From positions 1 through 26,051 of IMG/VR virus record IMGVR_UViG_3300020474_000091: DNA of 26,051 nucleotides, one strand, 5' to 3'. A model generated the notes under the pieces. It was not told the DNA's origin. It did not search any database and saw nothing but the letters and a program-made list of their open reading frames with translations. Origin of the DNA: a virus. Position numbers and translations under genes: made by a program. Position 1 is the first letter of the stretch. Every line of letters begins with the position of its first letter. Shown piece by piece: positions 1 to 6,935 of this stretch.

Positions 1-368
1 GCTTTATCTTTGTATCCAATATCATCCTCATTTACTTTCTCCTTAGCATCTAAAAATAATTGTTTAGCAGAACCTGGATCTGGATGTCTCTGTTTTAATT
101 GTATGAGTTGATCATAGAGGTAGTCACCATCGTCTCTCAATGCTGTCCAAAAAATATATAATGGTTTATATAAATCATTGACCCATATAGACAAATTAGG
201 ATAACGTTTAGTAACCTCTATAGCAACACTACCGCCACCTAAAAATGGTTCACGATATTCTTTTGCCTGGGAAAGGTCTGGGAGGAATCGGAACAGGTTT
301 GCTAGTGCCCTGCTCTTTCCCCCTGGATATCGTAGTGGTGTTTTCAGTGACTTGAGAGTTCGGGGCAT
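1..368 (-). CDS. dam: D12-class DNA N6-adenine methyltransferase (Dam-like), 3' part outside window
   Basis: Translating the minus strand from the ATG at 368 gives an open frame that runs off the window edge, about 122 codons. It begins MPRTLKSLKTPLRYPGGKSR and soon carries YREPFLGGGSVAIEV. These are motif X (YPGGKS) and the AdoMet-binding motif I (EPFLGGGS) of D12-class adenine methylases such as Dam and T4 Dam. A further stretch, WVNDLYKPLYIFWTALRDD, fits the conserved block after motif I. The catalytic DPPY motif would lie beyond the window. The product should transfer a methyl group from S-adenosylmethionine to adenine in DNA, perhaps protecting phage DNA from host nucleases. The first 119 nt overlap the end of the upstream small ORF in another frame. 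No good ribosome binding site precedes the ATG; a TTG about 18 nt upstream in frame is an alternative. The family call is strong, the target site is unknown. Confidence 0.85.
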   Translation of the reverse strand, partial: MPRTLKSLKTPLRYPGGKSRALANLFRFLPDLSQAKEYREPFLGGGSVAIEVTKRYPNLSIWVNDLYKPLYIFWTALRDDGDYLYDQLIQLKQRHPDPGSAKQLFLDAKEKVNEDDIGYKDK

Positions 369-522
369 TGTACTTAAGATATTCAAAAAAGGTCATTTTT
401 AATTCCTTCTGAGTCATACCGCAATGGTCTGCGGCATTTGGTAAATTCATTTTAGCATGAAAAAGTGCTTCGTGTGCTTCTTTAACATTTTCTGGTGTTG
501 TTTTATTCCTCTTCTTCAACAC
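250..522 (-). CDS. Small conserved phage protein, function unknown, 3' end overlaps dam
   Basis: The frame is open to an ATG at 564, but that start lies deep inside the preceding gene. A GTG at 522 is preferred because GAGGAG sits 7 nt upstream at 530-535, giving 90 residues beginning MLKKRNKTTPENVKEAHEAL. An adjacent TTG at 519 is also possible. The first ~55 residues (KEAHEALFHAKMNLPNAADH, then CGMTQKELKMTFFEYLKY) look helical and could form a helix-turn-helix, but no family is recognised with certainty. The last ~35 residues are low complexity, rich in T, P and K, and are encoded where the methyltransferase frame is clearly constrained. They may be a read-on tail acquired when dam arrived downstream. 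The gene sits between gp44 and where gp62 is expected in T4, but it does not resemble gp62. Confidence 0.6.
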   Translation of the reverse strand: MLKKRNKTTPENVKEAHEALFHAKMNLPNAADHCGMTQKELKMTFFEYLKYNAPNSQVTENTTTISRGKEQGTSKPVPIPPRPFPGKRIS

Positions 523-691
523 TCTCCAACTCCTCAATAGCATCAACTGGTACCTCATTACCATCTATACTATACCAGTGTTGTGGTATACCTATGCTAT
601 CTTTTCTTACACCTAGGTATGCTAGGTCACTAAAGGTATGCTCACGTAGCATTGCCTGTAAACGATAGTGTATTAGTTCAGATTTTTTCAT
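503..691 (-). CDS. Small acidic conserved phage protein, function unknown
   Basis: 62 residues starting MKKSELIHYRLQAMLREHTF. The start overlaps the stop of gp44 in an ATGA junction, so translation is probably coupled to the clamp loader gene. The N-terminal half is basic and helical. The middle carries PQHWYSIDG, and the C-terminus is a run of glutamates (ELESVEEEE). It contains no motif I can assign to a family. In T4 the gene after gp44 is gp62, the other clamp loader subunit, but this protein is far too short and unlike it. Reality of the gene is well supported by the overlap and by the absence of other coding options; its role is unknown. Confidence 0.7.
   Translation of the reverse strand: MKKSELIHYRLQAMLREHTFSDLAYLGVRKDSIGIPQHWYSIDGNEVPVDAIEELESVEEEE
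530..535 (-). promoter_or_regulatory. Ribosome binding site deciding the GTG start at 522
   Basis: GAGGAG on the minus strand, 7 nt upstream of the GTG at 522, inside the end of the 62-residue gene. It supports the GTG over the ATG at 564. Confidence 0.5.
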
Positions 692-1644
692 ACCTTAGTT
701 TTCCATTCAACTCCATCTAACATAATCTCTGTGAGACATGCTAGAGTATTAATTTCTTGATCTGCAACAAACTGAATTTGATATTGATACTTAGCAATAA
801 TCAATACACAGTTAGGGACACTAGCATTACTAGCGTGTTGATATAGAACATCGTAGATCTTTCTCATCACCATGTAAGGATCGTGATCCATGTTCTGAGT
901 TACCCAAGACTTTACTGTAGAATAGTTACGATCTTTCATCGCTCTAATCAGTTCATCAATATTAATGTCTGCAATGTCTATAAGAATACCTGCATCAATC
1001 TCACCAGAAGATGCAAATCTTTGTGCTTCATTTAAAAGACGTCTCCAGTCTGGATAATATCTTCTAATAAGTTTAGCAATAATTTTATCTTCATACTTAA
1101 TTGATTCCTCAGTAAGGATATCACGGATACGATAGAAGAACTGTTCTTGTAGTTTCTCTTTATGAGAAGGTTTGATTGTAAAGTCAACTACTGTACAACG
1201 TGACTTTATAGGATCAATCAATTTGTTAATAAAGTTGCAAGTAAATATAAACCTGCAATTCAGATGATACTCCTCAATCGCTGCTCTAAGAATCATCTGA
1301 ACATCATAGGTCATGTTGTCTGCTTCATCTAGAATAACCACTTTATGAGCAGCACTAGAAGTTAATGAGATGCTAGTAGCAAACTGTTTAACTTTAGTTC
1401 TAATAGTGTCTATCGAACGACCTTCATCAGACCCATTTATAAGGAGGTAGGAGGCACCTATTTGATCACATAGGGCACGAGCAACTGTTGTCTTCCCAAC
1501 ACCTGCAGGACCACTTAGAAGGAGGTTAGGTATCTCCCCCTGATCAAGAAAACCCTGGAAAGATTTTTTAGATCCATCAGGGAGAATACAATCTTCAATT
1601 TTACTTGGGCGGTATTTCTCCACCCAAAGAAAGTTTCTCTTCAT
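688..1644 (-). CDS. 44: gp44 clamp loader ATPase subunit
   Basis: 318 residues, matching T4 gp44 (319) in length. This AAA+ ATPase forms the clamp loader with gp62 and opens and loads the gp45 sliding clamp at primer-template junctions. Visible motifs are WVEKYRPSKIEDCILP at the N-terminus, typical of RFC/gp44 proteins, Walker A GPAGVGKT at residues 45-52, Walker B VVILDEAD at 102-109, sensor 1 FTCN around 134-137, and the SRC motif with the trans-acting arginine at 148-150. The start ATG overlaps the gp45 stop (TAATG), which suggests translational coupling in the clamp and loader operon. All key residues appear intact. Confidence 0.95.
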   Translation of the reverse strand: MKRNFLWVEKYRPSKIEDCILPDGSKKSFQGFLDQGEIPNLLLSGPAGVGKTTVARALCDQIGASYLLINGSDEGRSIDTIRTKVKQFATSISLTSSAAHKVVILDEADNMTYDVQMILRAAIEEYHLNCRFIFTCNFINKLIDPIKSRCTVVDFTIKPSHKEKLQEQFFYRIRDILTEESIKYEDKIIAKLIRRYYPDWRRLLNEAQRFASSGEIDAGILIDIADINIDELIRAMKDRNYSTVKSWVTQNMDHDPYMVMRKIYDVLYQHASNASVPNCVLIIAKYQYQIQFVADQEINTLACLTEIMLDGVEWKTKV

Positions 1645-2363
1645 TACTTAGGTTCCAGTGCGATAAAATATTTCAAGTGTAAGTCTGGTGATGGACCAAC
1701 AACTGTCCACTCACTCAACAATTGCTCAGAAACTTTAACATGATAGTCGTGGTTTCTAGCAACACGTAGGTTTTCTGTATTAAGAGTTAAATCAAAATCA
1801 TCTGTCGCTTCCCCATTATGGAAATCCATCCAGAATGTGTTACTGGTTTCGTTCTCACTATCAACACCATGTACAGTAACCTTTCCATTACGAGATCTGA
1901 ATAGAACCTCAGGAAGATTAAACTTAGCGAGAGCATCACGCAAGTTCTTTAGATCACTTTGATCAATAGTAAATGATATATTTGAACCAGGGAATTTTAC
2001 TTCTTTCTCAGGAGCAACTTTCAAAGTAATCTGAGGATCACTGAAGTAATACCTAATAGAAAGATTACCACCTTTAATGGTTACGTAATCATTATTCTCA
2101 AAATGTAATGTTGGATAGTTTCCATCTCTTGCACAAATACCGATTGCAGAAATAAACTCAGAGAGATCATAGATAGCAAAATCCTGAGGGATGTATTCCT
2201 CAGAAATATATTCTCCAAGAATGTTTTCTGCGTTAGCAATAGTACGGATTAGGTTACCTTTCTTAAAAACAATCGAAGAATTAATAGTTGAGAAGTTTAC
2301 CAGTATTTGATAAGTCTCCTCAGAAATAGTTAAAGTGCTCATCTTCGTAGCAATAGCGGTCAT
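1644..2363 (-). CDS. 45: gp45 sliding clamp
   Basis: 239 residues; T4 gp45 has 228. It is the trimeric processivity clamp of the phage polymerase and, in T4, also the mobile activator of late transcription together with gp55 and gp33. The N-terminal LTISEETYQILVNFSTINSS aligns by eye with T4 gp45 (DTTALLKNFATINSG), the DFAIYDLSEFISAI segment with the T4 DVAIYDLNGFLG segment, and the end KYFIALEPK with NYVVALEAD. An internal ATG at 2342 would begin MSTLTISEE, closer to the T4 N-terminus, and may be the true start. Neither start has a strong ribosome binding site. It lies directly before gp44, as in T4. Confidence 0.93.
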   Translation of the reverse strand: MTAIATKMSTLTISEETYQILVNFSTINSSIVFKKGNLIRTIANAENILGEYISEEYIPQDFAIYDLSEFISAIGICARDGNYPTLHFENNDYVTIKGGNLSIRYYFSDPQITLKVAPEKEVKFPGSNISFTIDQSDLKNLRDALAKFNLPEVLFRSRNGKVTVHGVDSENETSNTFWMDFHNGEATDDFDLTLNTENLRVARNHDYHVKVSEQLLSEWTVVGPSPDLHLKYFIALEPK

Positions 2364-2369
2364 AATAAA

Positions 2370-2669
2370 TTAGTCTTCTTGTGCTGCAAAAGTTGCTGCA
2401 GCATAGTTTGCTTCATCCCTTGTATGGAAGTGCATTAGTAATATTCCATAGTGTAGCACCTTTAAAAGGTCTTGTCTAGCACTTCCCTTCTTATCGTAAC
2501 GTGAAGCGTATTTTAGAATGTTACTTCTGCAAAATGCTTTAGCATCACCACACGCATCAATTACATCGAGCGTTTGAAGTTTATCAGTTGAGTAGTGTTC
2601 AGAATAAGTATGTTGAATGTAATGATCTAACTCCTCTAGGAATTTGTCTTCACGGTATTTAAAACTCAT
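2370..2669 (-). CDS. DUF3310-like small protein
   Basis: 99 residues. The segment TLDVIDACGDAKAFCRSNIL, then KYASRYDKKGSARQDLLKVLHYG, follows the DUF3310 pattern (x-E/D-x-I-D-x-x..., a helix ending in KYxxRxxxKG, then EDLxKxxxY), a small helical domain found in many phages and of unproven function. The start ATG directly follows the stop of the upstream 56-residue gene (TAAATG), and the stop lies 6 nt before gp45, so it is part of the clamp operon. The position suggests a role in replication or nucleotide metabolism, but that is inference only. Confidence 0.7.
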   Translation of the reverse strand: MSFKYREDKFLEELDHYIQHTYSEHYSTDKLQTLDVIDACGDAKAFCRSNILKYASRYDKKGSARQDLLKVLHYGILLMHFHTRDEANYAAATFAAQED

Positions 2670-2840
2670 TTAACGCTCGTAGATATACTCGATATTATCA
2701 TGGTAGCACGTAAAATCCTTTCCGTCAATAGACCTCATAAAAAGTTCAGAAGCGTTACCACCAATAATTTTAGCGGTTCGGACGTGGGTCCCTCGTAGTA
2801 ATACGATACGACCCATCATTCCTTTAACGTGACTAAGCAT
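2670..2840 (-). CDS. Small basic conserved protein (56 aa), function unknown
   Basis: Read from the DNA: ATG at 2840 opens a frame of 56 codons beginning MLSHVKGMMGRIVLLRGTHV and ending IEYIYER, stop TAA at 2670-2672. The ATG lies within the last codons of the CobS-like gene (8-nt overlap). AGGAGG at 2850-2855 stands 9 nt upstream, which favours this start over the ATG pair at 2816-2819. The stop abuts the ATG of the next gene. The composition suggests a small beta-rich fold (VLLRGTHVRTAKIIGG, LFMRSIDGKDF), but no family is identified. It fills an otherwise unexplained 163-nt gap between two real genes in a tightly packed genome. Confidence 0.7.
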   Translation of the reverse strand: MLSHVKGMMGRIVLLRGTHVRTAKIIGGNASELFMRSIDGKDFTCYHDNIEYIYER

Positions 2841-3927
2841 CTACAGACTCCTCCTTATCTAAGTCAACTCCTGCATCAATCTTATCATACAATTCAATGA
2901 AGGATTGCTTAGTCTCATCATCAAATCTATTGACGCAAACCTTGATTGACTTCATACGGTCATTCCAGATAGCGTATGCTCTCATGATGTGTACAAGTCT
3001 ACGTGTACTGATGACTTCATCAATACCACCGTCTTTGAATGTTCTACGGATAATGTCTGCCCAGTTAGCAAGATTTTCACAGAACTCTTTGTCTTTCTTA
3101 CCAACAGTAGAGGCAACTTTCTCAAGAATCTTTTGCTCTGTCTTAGGAGTAGGATACTCTTGCTCGAATGTTAAAGCAAATCTCTCAAGGAATGCTTCGT
3201 TCAATACATTAGTACCGATGAATCTACCATCGTCGCTACCTTTACCTTTAGTATTTGCAGTAGCAATTATATTGAATCCTGGAGCAGGTTGTACGTACCT
3301 ACCAATCTTCTTAAGGAATATACCTTTACCTTCAAGAATAGATTGTAAACATAAGATTTTGTTTGATGCTAGGTCAACCTCATCTAAAAGGAGGATAGCT
3401 CCCCTCTCAAGAGCTTCGACCACAGGTCCATTGTGCCAAACAGTTTCGCCATTAACAAGGCGGAAACCACCAATAAGATCATCTTCGTCGGTTTCAATGG
3501 TAATGTTTACACGTATTAGTTCTCTATTTAGAGTTGCGCATGCCTGTTCAACGGAGAATGTTTTACCGTTTCCAGATAAACCAGTGATGAATGTAGGGTA
3601 GAAGATTTTGGATTGAAGTATCTTCTTTACATCAGTGAAGTTACCGAAAGGAACATAGTTCGCATCTTTATCAGGAACTAAGTTTTGCTGAATAGCAGGG
3701 ATAGCAGCAGGTGCTTGATAAGTCTGTTCAAGTTTTTCTTGAATAGTTAGATTCCACTTACCAATACCTTGTTTGTATTTTTTAAGTCTTTTCTTTACTG
3801 TAGCAAGAGAACAGTTGAAGTGCTCAGATGCCTCAAATAAAGCTTTTGTGTTTACCTCAGTACCGACCTTATCAGAAAGGTATGTAACTAAGTCTTCGGT
3901 TGTAACGGGAACGGGTTCAAAAGGCAT
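2833..3927 (-). CDS. cobS: CobS-like AAA+ ATPase (MoxR/cobaltochelatase small-subunit type)
   Basis: 364 residues. The N-terminal ~60 residues include a possible helix-turn-helix (LFEASEHFNCSLATVKKRLK). The AAA+ core follows: Walker A GLSGNGKT at 116-123, Walker B ILLLDEVD at 178-185, sensor 1 within IIATANTKGKGSDDGRF, the second-region LNEAFLERF with an arginine at 249, and sensor 2 ISTRRLV near 306-312. This layout matches CobS, the ATPase of aerobic cobaltochelatase, and the cyanophage gene usually named cobS. It lies directly downstream of the CobT-like VWA gene, mirroring the CobS/CobT and MoxR/VWA pairing seen in bacteria. No CobN-like chelatase subunit is present here. It may help a host CobN insert cobalt into a corrin ring, or it may be a general AAA+/VWA remodelling machine. 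The ATPase call is firm, the cobalamin role is inference from family. Confidence 0.88.
   Translation of the reverse strand: MPFEPVPVTTEDLVTYLSDKVGTEVNTKALFEASEHFNCSLATVKKRLKKYKQGIGKWNLTIQEKLEQTYQAPAAIPAIQQNLVPDKDANYVPFGNFTDVKKILQSKIFYPTFITGLSGNGKTFSVEQACATLNRELIRVNITIETDEDDLIGGFRLVNGETVWHNGPVVEALERGAILLLDEVDLASNKILCLQSILEGKGIFLKKIGRYVQPAPGFNIIATANTKGKGSDDGRFIGTNVLNEAFLERFALTFEQEYPTPKTEQKILEKVASTVGKKDKEFCENLANWADIIRRTFKDGGIDEVISTRRLVHIMRAYAIWNDRMKSIKVCVNRFDDETKQSFIELYDKIDAGVDLDKEESVDA
2850..2855 (-). promoter_or_regulatory. Strong ribosome binding site for the 56-residue gene
   Basis: AGGAGG on the minus strand, 9 nt before the ATG at 2840, located within the 3' end of the CobS-like coding region. 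It indicates coupled translation and decides the longer start. Confidence 0.6.
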
Positions 3928-3941
3928 GGGTCTTGTTTTGT

Positions 3942-3971
3942 TTTGTATGAATTAAGTATAGAATAGAATGG
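3942..3971 (-). promoter_or_regulatory. Possible sigma70-like promoter for the CobS-like gene
   Basis: On the minus strand TATACT lies about 25 nt upstream of the start region, with TCGCCA 17 nt before it, a weak -35 that falls inside the hairpin stem and loop. The -10 is good and the -35 poor, so this is only tentative. Confidence 0.25.
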
Positions 3972-3987
3972 GGTCGTTGGCGACCCC
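3970..3987 (-). terminator. GC-rich hairpin between CobT-like and CobS-like genes
   Basis: Perfect 7-bp stem GGGGTCG/CGACCCC with a 4-nt loop, followed on the minus strand by ATTCTATTCTATACTT. The tail is only moderately U-rich, so it may be a weak or partial terminator, an RNA-stabilising 3' end, or a processing site between the two genes. Confidence 0.5.
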
Positions 3988-3993
3988 TTGTGT

Positions 3994-4011
3994 ACCAGTT
4001 TGTGAACTGGT
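3994..4011 (-). terminator. Second hairpin immediately after the CobT-like stop
   Basis: Perfect 7-bp stem ACCAGTT/AACTGGT with a 4-nt loop, starting at the stop codon. No U-run follows. Together with the next hairpin it forms a tandem stem-loop pair in the 83-nt gap between the two genes. Confidence 0.4.
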
Positions 4012-6254
4012 TATGCAACATACTCTACAAATGAACTGAGAAGTTTTTTGTTGGTAGATTTGTTACCTAACATCTTCTTGAATGCTCTAGAGATCTCTCC
4101 CTTCTTAGCACCTGCTTCAACATTAAATTCAGTATCTGTAGTTAAAGAATTGTTAGAGATAGCATAGAGAGCATTGTATCCTTTAGGGTTAGGGATGATT
4201 GCAGACTTCTCTTTTCTCCATTGTTTCTGGACTTTAGGATAGTCATCCCAGTCTGCAAATCTACCAACAAACTGCTGAAGAGAACCACCTGCAAGAATAC
4301 GAAATCCGATAACATTAACACTAGGATTACGATCACGAACCTGCTGAATAAAAATGTTAGTAGCATTATCATAATCAAATCCAGAATACATGCGACCAGT
4401 TGTACGATCACGAAGGACTTGATTCCAATCAACACGACGTGCAACAATCTTACTATCTTCATCTTCTCTTTGAATCTCTTGACCATATGCACTAGCACAT
4501 GCATCACCATCAGATAGAATGCATACATTTACTTTCTGTAAATCATTCTCACTTTTGAACTGAGGGATGATGTAATTTAACATTACGATTGCTTCATTCA
4601 AAGGAGTACCAGATAGACCAACACCGAATGTATTTGGATATCCAGTGTGGAATCTGTAAGTAGATGCCTCACGGAAAAGATTTCTGCACTGCATATCATA
4701 CTCACGAGCGTTAGAACGAGATGAAACAAAATTCATTAAGTGAAAGTGATTTGGGTCAAGATAGATCTCATTCTTTTTAATATCTTCATGACGTTCAGTA
4801 TAGTAACTATAGTTGAAGTGAAGTTCTTCCTGTTTAGAAGTATCATTTTCCATTGCTCTCTTAGCAGCATACCACTCATTAGTAAAGGCATATACTTCAA
4901 ATGGAATTTGAACTTTCTTACAGAATGCAGTAAGATTTAAAACTTGTTTAACTGTAGCAAGTAATTCATTCGCCATGGAACCAGACCAATCAAGAATGAA
5001 AAGTAAACCATGATTCTTACCGTCAGGAAGAACAGTTACTTTTTTGAAAAGATCTTCGTTGTATCTGTAAGTGTGTAACTTTGCAGTATCAAGAACACCA
5101 GTTTTAGATTGACCAGAACGAGCATATGCATCAGCAGATTTCTTACACTCAAACTCTTTAACAAGATAGTTTACTTCTTTCTGAGATTGTTTTTTGAAAT
5201 TGCGGAAGTTATTATCTACTTCTTCATATCTTTCAGCAGATACTGCCTGCTCAGTAATCCAATCGTGAAGTACTTTCCAATCAACTATGTGATTATCTAC
5301 GTTAACTTTCTCAGGAATCTCAACATAAACTGGATCTCTTTTTTGACGTGTAGATAACTCTTCTGTTGATTCATCAAAAGAACGTTGAGTTCTAGATGTC
5401 TCTCCACCTTCTCCACCAGAACCATCATCATCCATAAGGTTACCATCCTCATCATACCAATCATCAGTAACATCTTCTAAGTCAACACCTGATGATTTGA
5501 ACTGTCCTGATGCAGATGCACCACCGCCACCACCTACTTGAGCAGTAGGATTTGGTTGATCTTCTTCACTAGACTCTTCTGAATCATTGCCTGCTGATTC
5601 TATAGATTGTCCACTAGCAGCACCCTCAGGTTGAATCTCATCAGGGTCAACTGATACTGGAATCTCCATAACAGATTCTTGTTGTGCTTTACTGAATTCA
5701 AAAACGTCAGTAGCAATCTGTATAACTTCTTCAAAAGTTTCAGCAAGGTCAGTACGAGCAACAAATAATTTCTCTTCAATAGAGAATGGAATCATTGCAC
5801 TAGCACCAATCTTGAAGTGAAGATTGATACGGTCAATCAAACTGAAATCAGATATATCTTCATTCTCAACACCAAAGAAATCTCTACTATTTAATTCTTG
5901 ATAACCACCATTAAAAGACTTGCGAAGACCTGGAAACTTACGCTTCATAAGTTTCTCAATACGAGCATCTTCGATAACATTGATATAATCCTTAGGGCAA
6001 TTCTCTAGAGAATAAATCCAGTCTTCGTTAGGAGTGAATAGAGCATGTCCTACCTCATGACCTACGAGCATATCGTATACAGTTCCAGAAGCATTGTCCC
6101 ACATAGGAAGAGTCAAGACACGACGATCTACATCAAAGGATGCTGTAGGGGTTTGCCTGTGCTCAACGATAAGATTCTCTGTAGCGAGGAGACGAGCAAG
6201 ATTGCCTTTGATTTCTGGTTGATTTGTATGCATGACTCTTTGTGTGTTATGCAT
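4011..6254 (-). CDS. cobT: CobT-like protein: HExxH metalloprotease-like domain plus VWA domain
   Basis: 747 residues. Near the N-terminus LVGHEVGHALF (HExxH at 66-70) is followed by INVIEDARIEKLMKRKFPG, where a glutamate at 95 or 100 could be the third metal ligand; the latter segment also resembles the CobT family. A long acidic, glycine- and serine-rich linker (about 204-283) leads to a VWA domain with a complete MIDAS: DWSGSM at 422-427, T550 in LSGTPL and D582 in ILSDGDA. This matches the CobT-like protein of T4-like cyanophages annotated as a peptidase or cobalamin gene. With the AAA+ ATPase just downstream it should form an ATPase/VWA complex. An alternative start is the ATG at 6233 (MHTNQPEIKG). 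The domains are clear. Proteolytic activity and the cobalamin link are unproven. Confidence 0.88.
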   Translation of the reverse strand: MHNTQRVMHTNQPEIKGNLARLLATENLIVEHRQTPTASFDVDRRVLTLPMWDNASGTVYDMLVGHEVGHALFTPNEDWIYSLENCPKDYINVIEDARIEKLMKRKFPGLRKSFNGGYQELNSRDFFGVENEDISDFSLIDRINLHFKIGASAMIPFSIEEKLFVARTDLAETFEEVIQIATDVFEFSKAQQESVMEIPVSVDPDEIQPEGAASGQSIESAGNDSEESSEEDQPNPTAQVGGGGGASASGQFKSSGVDLEDVTDDWYDEDGNLMDDDGSGGEGGETSRTQRSFDESTEELSTRQKRDPVYVEIPEKVNVDNHIVDWKVLHDWITEQAVSAERYEEVDNNFRNFKKQSQKEVNYLVKEFECKKSADAYARSGQSKTGVLDTAKLHTYRYNEDLFKKVTVLPDGKNHGLLFILDWSGSMANELLATVKQVLNLTAFCKKVQIPFEVYAFTNEWYAAKRAMENDTSKQEELHFNYSYYTERHEDIKKNEIYLDPNHFHLMNFVSSRSNAREYDMQCRNLFREASTYRFHTGYPNTFGVGLSGTPLNEAIVMLNYIIPQFKSENDLQKVNVCILSDGDACASAYGQEIQREDEDSKIVARRVDWNQVLRDRTTGRMYSGFDYDNATNIFIQQVRDRNPSVNVIGFRILAGGSLQQFVGRFADWDDYPKVQKQWRKEKSAIIPNPKGYNALYAISNNSLTTDTEFNVEAGAKKGEISRAFKKMLGNKSTNKKLLSSFVEYVA

Positions 6255-6259
6255 CTATT

Positions 6260-6285
6260 GTACACGTAAATTTGACTCTGTGTAC
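6260..6285. repeat. Inverted repeat upstream of the CobT-like gene
   Basis: GTACAC at 6260-6265 and GTGTAC at 6280-6285 form a 6-bp inverted repeat spaced by 14 nt in the 48-nt gap before the CobT-like gene. On the minus strand the proximal half is part of GTGTACAATAG, in which TACAAT could act as a -10. An operator is possible; chance is not excluded. Confidence 0.25.
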
Positions 6286-6302
6286 CACTATAGGACCAGT
6301 TT

Positions 6303-6935
6303 CTAAAGTGTCACATTGCCTGCTAAACTAATTCTAGGTTTATCAGTTGAATAATATGGATGCACTCCATGGTAGATCCTTGCGGGGAATAGTATCATAC
6401 GTCCATTATCTCGATAGTCAATCTCAATATTTTGACAATATGTATGTCCAGAATGTGACGGATGGATAAAATAAAAACATCCTGGGTATGGTTGATTGGA
6501 AGATGCGACTCTATAATCTTTTCTTTCTTCCTCTAAAGAGTATGGTATATCATGAAAAATAACCCAACTGTATATACCCTGATGATTATGTGGTGGATTG
6601 TACATATACTTTTCAGTCACGTTAACCCACATAGTATCTAAACTAAGAGAATCAAAATTATACTTCGGTCTAATAATTTTTTCAACCTCATGTTCATACT
6701 CATCAGTTTGTTCTTTATGAGTATCCTTATAAGTCTTTACTAGTTCTGAAATTATAGGACCTAGAAGTGGTGTTGCCTCAGGCAATAACCAGTTGTCTGT
6801 TTGTATACCAGATAAGTTTGTCTTCTTTGTTCTATCAGCAGACCAGATTAATTTATCTAATGTCTCTCTAGTTCCTGTTGGTAATGTTGTATGTACATAC
6901 CCTGATGAGAAAAAGGGAGAGAAATTAATATTCAT
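6303..6935 (-). CDS. 2OG-Fe(II) oxygenase-like protein
   Basis: 210 residues. The C-terminal half carries NPPHNHQGIYSWVIF (H116 and H118), then FPARIYHGVHPYYSTDKPR (H189 and R201) and ISLAGN. This is the arrangement of the putative 2OG-Fe(II) oxygenase family common in marine cyanophages (PF13759 type): the N-terminal histidine motif and distal histidine bind iron, and the arginine binds 2-oxoglutarate. The substrate is unknown; tail or structural protein hydroxylation and DNA repair have both been proposed for such phage enzymes. The start overlaps the gp46 stop by 11 nt. There is no clear ribosome binding site, so translation may depend on coupling. Confidence 0.75.
   Translation of the reverse strand: MNINFSPFFSSGYVHTTLPTGTRETLDKLIWSADRTKKTNLSGIQTDNWLLPEATPLLGPIISELVKTYKDTHKEQTDEYEHEVEKIIRPKYNFDSLSLDTMWVNVTEKYMYNPPHNHQGIYSWVIFHDIPYSLEEERKDYRVASSNQPYPGCFYFIHPSHSGHTYCQNIEIDYRDNGRMILFPARIYHGVHPYYSTDKPRISLAGNVTL

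Noticed and set aside
250-522. Identity as gp62, the small clamp loader subunit
   Set aside because: The place after gp44 suggested it, but the length and sequence do not resemble T4 or cyanophage gp62; gp62 is more likely beyond the window.
2897-3601. Plus-strand open frame of 234 codons
   Set aside because: It lies opposite the CobS-like gene, whose AAA+ motifs are clear; the translated product has no recognisable domain.
4142-4528. Minus-strand frame of 128 codons within the CobT-like gene
   Set aside because: It is a second frame inside the VWA domain coding region; its hydrophobic translation reflects codon composition, and no start signal was seen.
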